Assembly (NCBI RefSeq): GCF_029784135.1 | Contig: NC_073745.1 | Coordinates: forward strand, 281,329,803 to 281,393,802 | Direction: 5' to 3' | Length of the DNA stretch: 64,000 nucleotides | Source of the DNA: Toxorhynchites rutilus septentrionalis | Taxonomy: Eukaryota > Arthropoda > Insecta > Diptera > Culicidae | In this document: positions 58,701 through 64,000 of the stretch, piece after piece | Position numbering within the stretch: position 1 is the first letter of the stretch | How the letters are laid out: each line of letters starts with the position of its first letter | Position numbers and translations under genes: made by a program | Notes under the pieces: model-generated | Told to the model about the DNA's origin: nothing | Databases searched by the model: none | The model's input: the letters and a program-made list of their open reading frames with translations, nothing else

Positions 58701-58969
58701 TTGCTCTTTCGTTGGAAAATTTAGTTTGGAAGTAGTATGTCCCATTGATGCTTGTTTCTTAGCATATTGCTAAGGAATATGCGATCAAAATAATGAGATT
58801 GTTATGCTGTGAAGTGGCTGTTTTGATGCAAACACAGTGTTGACGTATATATTACAACCTTCTTGATGTTGTGATTCGGCCAATTTATACGATTTTATCG
58901 ATATAAACATGTATTTTTGTCATAATCATAATTGGTACATTCTTCGGCATAAGCTTCGAGTAACCGGTC
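55753..58969. other. non-coding DNA
   Basis: No gene recognised. A run of about 12 C lies at 56950-56961 within a GT-rich region (56900-57000). Around 57370-57480 a block with gtccaggacacgac and gacgtagaactacg weakly resembles the ends of the foldback element at 3885 and 10400. From 57860 the sequence is AT-rich, with a small duplication of gtatataatcga at about 58556 and 58578. Confidence 0.4.
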
Positions 58970-59495
58970 ATGTGCTGTGAGCGTCTCCGTTAAAGCATTG
59001 TTTTCGGTTACCGTTGGCTGTTATTTTTTTTTATCGCCTGGGTGTGCTTTTTTCGCGCGTTTTCGAACTGTTCGAGATATCGTAAAACGCAGTGTGAACT
59101 CGGAATTAGTGAGAAAAGCAGAATCATCAAAGCCTGGCAAGGCCAGCCGGCTTTCAGTTTTCGCCGATTTGTCGCCATCGCAATCGAAGTCGGACATCGG
59201 TGCTCAGTTGCACGCACACAATACCAGCGCGATTCGCTGTTCACTTACAGCAGTGTGAAGGAGAGCATCACTTCTTAGTGGTGTGTGATAGTGCCGAGCG
59301 CTCAAGCGCTCCGATTGAGAAGCAAGCAGCGGTTGCCAGTTCATCAGCACTGGGTGCATTGTGGTGAATAGAAATAAATAAGATAATAAGATTTAATAGA
59401 AATAAATAAGAGATAAGATTTTTTTTATTTTTTTTTAATTTTTAATTATTATTATTATTAAAACAAAATATTAGATTAGAGGTACCAATTACGGA
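58970..59495 (+). promoter_or_regulatory. 5' UTR and probable internal promoter of LINE copy 3
   Basis: About 500 bp of GC-balanced sequence precede ORF1. No TATA box is visible, as is usual for LINEs with an internal promoter. The last 130 bp are A/T-rich with repeated ataaataagataataag and (ATT)n tracts just upstream of the ORF1 ATG at 59496. The extent and the promoter role are inferred from position. Confidence 0.4.
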
Positions 59496-61048
59496 ATGGC
59501 AGAAGGAGGGGGAGGATCTCCAGATATGGAGATCTCTGATGATGACTCCCCTCTGGTTGAAAAAACAAATAAAGGAACAGCGAAGACACTTAAACGCGTT
59601 CCTACATCAGAGGATGTTTCGTCCGGGGACGAGTCTGCTAACTCTAGCAAGCCCCCCTCTAAAAAACCTGCAAATATCTCCTCTCCAACCCCCCTCGCTC
59701 CTACCCCAGCTCAGATTTCGCCTCCCCATCCTGTTGTCCCTGATCCCCTTCAATCCTCGTCATCTCCTTCTCCTCCTGTTGTCTTCTCTCCACGTGTCAA
59801 GGTCTATCCTGAAGATGCACCTGGAACTGGTCCGTGGGTTGTTTTCTTCAGGCCTAAGCCAAACGGAAAAGCACTTAATGTTATTCAGATCATGAAAGAT
59901 CTGGCAAGATACTCCTCCGTGACAGAAATTACGAAGGTTAGACCGACCAAACTGCGTGTTGTCGTGGCTGATCGGAAAGACGCAAACGGTATTGTCGTCG
60001 ACCAGAGGTTTACCCTGGAATATCGTGTCTACGTGCCTTCCCATGACGTAGAAATCTCGGGGGTGATAACCGAAACGGGTCTGACGTGCAAATCAATTAT
60101 GGAAGGAGATGGCAGATTTAAAAAGCTGCCTTTGATTAAGGTTAAAATCTTAGAATGCCGACAACTCGGCAAAGTCTCCCAGGAAGGGAAAGAATCGAAA
60201 TTTACGCCGTCCGACTCGTTTAGAGTCACTTTTGCTGGCTCCGCCCTCCCTGACTACGTTATGGTGGACAAATTGAGGCTACCGCTGCGACTCTTCGTGC
60301 CAAAGCCCATGACTTGCCTGAAATGCAAGTCAGTTGGTCACACAGTAGCTTACTGCGCCAACAAGGAGCGCTGTGCCACTTGCGGAGAGCAACATGTGGA
60401 CAAATCCTGCAGTGCGATTGAGCAAAAGTGTCCATATTGCGGAGGAAATCCGCACGTGCTCTCGGCTTGTGAAACTTACAAGAGTCGCTGGGAGAAGCAG
60501 AAGCGCTCTTTAAAGGAACGCTCGAAGCGCACTTTTGCGGAAATTTTGAAGGGCGCTTCTCCATTGGCCCAACAGCAACAACCTTTAACCGCAAACAATG
60601 TCTTCGCTTCGCTGCCAGTTGACGAAATGGAAGCGGATACAGCTAACGAGGGCACACCGTACATCTTCCAAGGGAATCCCCGGCGCAAAAATGTGACCAC
60701 TCCCAAAGTTCAAGGACAAGCCCCTCCGGTTATACCCTCTGTTAGCATGCCTAAAAATCGAGTGCAGCGGACAAGCAAAATCAGGTTCCTCCTGGCTTCC
60801 GTGGGAATAATTCACCTTCGAACGACCCAGCACTCGAAGGGACATCAAAAACCCCAACTGTCCCTATTTTACCGACCAGTTCAACTTCCCAATCGGGATT
60901 TATAAAGTTGACTGACCTTGTGGCTCAAATCTTCACATGCTTTAATGTTTCCGACTCCATCAGAACCATTGTCATATCAATGCTTCCAGTATTAAAGACA
61001 ATTTTGCAACAATTGATGGCCCCTCCTTGCAATGATTATCTCTCTTGA
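59496..61048 (+). pseudogene. ORF1 of LINE copy 3 (gag-like), one frameshift
   Basis: The protein would bind element RNA and form the ribonucleoprotein. Residues 1-100 are acidic, then serine- and proline-rich. A folded region (about 110-260) follows, with GPWVVFFRPKPNGK and YRVYVPSHDVEISGVI. Three zinc knuckles lie at 274-287 (CLKCKSVGHTVAYC), 293-305 (CATCGEQHVDKSC) and 312-325 (CPYCGGNPHVLSAC), then a basic segment. The frame from 59496 ends at 60905 with a tail that does not fit. In the next frame, from about 60775, the reading continues QVPPGFRGNNSPSNDPALEG to a TGA at 61046-61048. I infer a single-base indel near 60760-60780. The true stop then overlaps the ORF2 ATG. Confidence 0.8.
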
Positions 61049-64000
61049 TGTCTAATTCAAATAGAGAGGTCGGAGATATCACTGTTTTACAGTGGAATTG
61101 TCGTAGTCTTATCCCTAAATTGGATACATTCAAATTTTTAATTCATAACTTCAATTGTGATGTTTTTGCTCTGTCCGAAACTTGGCTTTCTTCGCGAGAT
61201 GATCTCTCTTTCCACGATTTTAATATTATACGCTTGGACCGTGATGACAGATACGGAGGGGTGCTATTGGGGATCAATAAGTGCCACTCATTTTTTCGAA
61301 TTGACCTTCCACCTATTGGAGGGATTGAAGCTGTTGCTTGTCATGCAAACATCAGAGGAAAAGACCTCTGTATTGTCAGCTTGTATTGGCCTCCGAGAGC
61401 TGCGGTTAGCCGCAAGCAACTTGTTGACATGTGCTCACTCCTTCCTGAGCCACGATTGATCTTGGGAGACTTCAATTCTCACGGAACTGCCTGGGGGGAA
61501 CAGTACGACGACAATCGTTCACTGTTGATATATGATCTTTGTAACAGCTTCAATATGACACTTGTTCAACAGTGTTCAACACTGGGGAAACAACACGTGT
61601 ACCTAAACCTCCTGCTAACCCAAGTGCTCTTGACCTCTCGCTTTGCTCGAATTCACTATCGTTAGATTGCAAGTGGAATGTAATCCAGGATCCCAACGGT
61701 AGTGATCACTTGCCAATCAAAATTTCCATCACCATTGGGTCGAATTCTTCTGAATCTATAAACATGGCATATGACCTCACAAGACACATTGACTGGAAAA
61801 AATATGCGGACGCGATTGCTCTAGCCATCAATTCCAGAGATGGTTTACCTCCATTGGAGGAGTATAACTTCCTTTCTCGTTTGATCTATGACAGCGCGGT
61901 TCGCGCTCAAACGAAACCCATCCCAGGCTCCACTATTCGTCGAAGGCCTCCCAATCCATGGTGGGATAGCCAATGTTCCAAGCTTTATCAGGATAAATCG
62001 AACGCATTCAAAGCTTTTCGGAAACGTGGAACCCCTGAAAATTTTCAGACGTATTTGGACCTTGAAAATCAATTTAAAAACTTGATCAAAGGGAAAAAAC
62101 GTGCTTATTGGCGAAATTTCGTGGGAGGTTTGTCACGAGAAACGTCAATGAAAAAATTATGGAAAGTGGCTCGAAACATGAGAAATCGCTCTCCATCCAA
62201 TGAAAGCGAGGAATATTCACATCGATGGATTTTGAATTTTGCACGGAAGGTTTGTCCTGATTCCGCTCCTGTGCAAAAAATTGTTCGAGATATACCACAA
62301 GATAGGTGCGATCTTGATTCCGAGTTTTCGATGGTAGAATTCTCTCTTGCTCTGCTTTCATGTAACAATTCTGCTCCGGGATCGGATAGAATTAAGTTCA
62401 ACTTGCTGAAAAACCTCCCTGATGTGGCGAAACATCGCTTGTTGAATTTATTCAATCGGTTTCTGGAGAATAATATTGTTCCAGATGATTGGAGACAAGT
62501 ACGAGTTATAGCTATTCAAAAACCCGGAAAACCCGCGTCCGACTTCAATTCGTACCGCCCAATAGCAATGCTGTCTTGTATACGGAAATTGTTGGAGAAA
62601 ATGATCTTGTTTCGCCTTGATCGATGGGTTGAAACGAATGGCCTACTCTCAGATACACAATATGGGTTCCGCAGGGGCAAGGGGACGAATGATTGTCTTG
62701 CGTTGCTTTCTTCAGAAATTCAAATGGCTTACGCCGGAAAAAAACAAATGGCTTCAGTATTCTTGGACATAAAGGGGGCCTTTGATTCTGTTTCAATAGA
62801 GGTTTTGACAGACAAATTACACTCTCGGGGTCTGCCGCCTCTATTGAATAATATATTATATAACTTGCTTTGTGAGAAGCATTTGAACTTTTCTCACGGA
62901 GATTCGGCAGTAAGTCGGGTCTCTTACATGGGCCTCCCCCAGGGCTCATGTTTGAGCCCCCTTTTGTACAACTTCTATGTAAGCGACATCGACAATTGCC
63001 TTACACAAAATTGCAGCCTAAGACAACTTGCAGATGATGGAGTGGTCTCTGTCGTAGGATCAACAGAATCCGACCTACAAGAACCCTTACAAGATACTTT
63101 GAACAATTTTTCAACCTGGGCCATTGGGCTAGGGATCGAATTCTCCACGGAGAAAACAGAGATGGTGGTTTTTTCTAGGAAGCATAGACCAGCAAAACCA
63201 AAGCTTCAACTTTTGGGTAAACCGATCACTCATGCTATGTCATTCAAGTATCTTGGGGTCTGGTTCGACTCCAAATGTACTTGGGGGGCCCATATTAGGT
63301 ATCTGAGTAAAAAATGTCAACAAAGAATAAACTTTCTCCGTACAATTACCGGCACCTGGTGGGGAGCCCATCCCGAAGATCTTATTATGTTGTATAGAAC
63401 AACTATTCTCTCAGTGATGGAGTATGGTAGTTTCTGTTTTCAATCAGCTGCCAAAACACACTTAATTAAACTCGAGCGAATTCAGTATCTTTGTCTCCGT
63501 ATTGCGTTGGGATGTATGCCCTCAACGCATACCATGAGTCTCGAGGTTTTGGCAGGCCTACTCCCACTAAAAGATCGCTTCAATTTATTATCTCTTCGGT
63601 TCTTCATCCGGTGTAAGGTCATGAACCTATTGGTGATCGGAAATTTTGAGCGGCTGATCGAGCTAAATTTTCACTCCGGATTCATGAGTTCATATCATGA
63701 ATTCATCTCCATGCAGGTTGATTCTTCTTCGTATATTCCCAACCGTGTTTGTTTCCCTGACTACATCAATTCCTCTGTGCATTTTGATCTGTCCATGAAG
63801 CAAGATATCCATGGATATTCAGATTACCAACGATCGAGGATCGCTCCAACGATCTTCGATGAAAAATATAGGGGTATCAATTGTGATAATATGTACTTTA
63901 CTGATGGGTCCACTATAAATGAGTCCACAGGATTTGGAGTGTTCAACGAATTTTTTAGCACCTCACACAGTCTTCAGAATCCTTGCTCAGTGTATATTGC
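61048..64000 (+). pseudogene. ORF2 of LINE copy 3, one frameshift, runs off the window
   Basis: ATG 61048 overlaps the ORF1 stop as TGATG. Endonuclease: LQWNCRSLIPK, ALSETWLSS, LILGDFNSHGTAWG. Near 61560-61580 an 11-bp gain against copy 1, containing tgttcaac twice, shifts the frame. The reading then stays open to the window end, through GSDHLPI, NSAPGSDRIKFN, SYRPIAMLSCIRKLLEK, FLDIKGAFDSVS, GLPQGSCLSPLLYNFY and LADD (63027-63038), up to RNase H YFTDGST. The run that breaks copy 1 (15886-15894) has seven A here (62738-62744) and the frame is kept. With ORF1 also shifted, this copy could not make full proteins, but its RT region is unbroken. Confidence 0.85.

Larger units (their letters stand above)
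58970..64000 (+). mobile_element. EN-RT-RNase H LINE, copy 3, with 5' end; 3' end outside the window
   Basis: This is the only copy with 5' UTR, ORF1 and the start of ORF2. The composition changes sharply from AT-rich flank to balanced sequence near 58970, which I take as the approximate 5' end. It matches copy 1 over 61402-64000 with few differences per line. Only two frame-breaking changes are visible (near 60775 and 61570). The missing 3' part should be about 1 kb, judging by copy 1. Confidence 0.85.

Overview
This is repeat-dominated insect nuclear DNA, most likely from a culicine mosquito such as Aedes. The evidence is the mobile-element mixture: an intact DD37E mariner-type transposase, I, L2, RTE and R4-like LINEs, tRNA-derived SINEs, foldback elements and TTAA MITEs. 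The background is AT-rich and there is no bacterial gene layout. I found no host protein-coding gene and no functional RNA gene that I can defend. Almost every long reading frame belongs to a transposable element, and only one of them, the DD37E transposase at 26374-27390, is intact and complete within the window.

Layout, left to right. (1) 0.7-3 kb: a TIR element with two 5'-truncated LINE tails inside it, a Helitron-like fragment, and a 0.9-kb palindrome. (2) 3.9-10.4 kb: a large foldback element, split by a degenerate RTE retrotransposon whose empty site is still visible in the opposite arm. (3) 10.6-23.1 kb: an I-clade LINE interrupted by an L2/CR1-type LINE with a 16-bp target-site duplication. 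The L2 is itself interrupted by an EN-RT-RNase H LINE (13-bp TSD), a SINE (12-bp TSD) and a 54-bp retrotransposed tail (11-bp TSD). A second SINE lies in the 3' UTR of the I element. (4) 23.2-28.4 kb: a mariner relic, a second SINE family, low-repeat DNA, the intact DD37E element with 49-bp TIRs, and a perfect short hairpin. (5) 28.4-38.9 kb: an R4/Dong-like LINE on the minus strand with a restriction-like endonuclease region, a 400-bp tandem repeat, Helitron-like elements carrying ~141-bp minisatellites, and a TTAA (piggyBac-like) element. (6) 38.9-46.4 kb: mostly low-copy-looking DNA around a 1.8-kb palindrome. (7) 46.4-55.6 kb: a Tc1 relic, a mariner inserted in the first bases of a Helitron-like repeat, and a pogo-like element split by another EN-RT-RNase H LINE. 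(8) 59-64 kb: the 5' two thirds of the best-preserved EN-RT-RNase H LINE, including its 5' UTR, ORF1, a TGATG ORF1/ORF2 overlap, and ORF2 running off the window.

The parts do not form a pathway. What they give is a relative chronology of insertions, readable from target-site duplications and from proteins that resume in register across insertions. The points most worth follow-up are the intact DD37E element, the LADD reverse-transcriptase active site shared by three LINE copies, the TGATG ORF1/ORF2 junction, a hairpin motif shared by four LINE 3' ends, and the two large palindromes, which could make hairpin RNAs. Coordinates of element ends are by eye; those supported by TSDs or TIRs are accurate to a base or two, and others are approximate.
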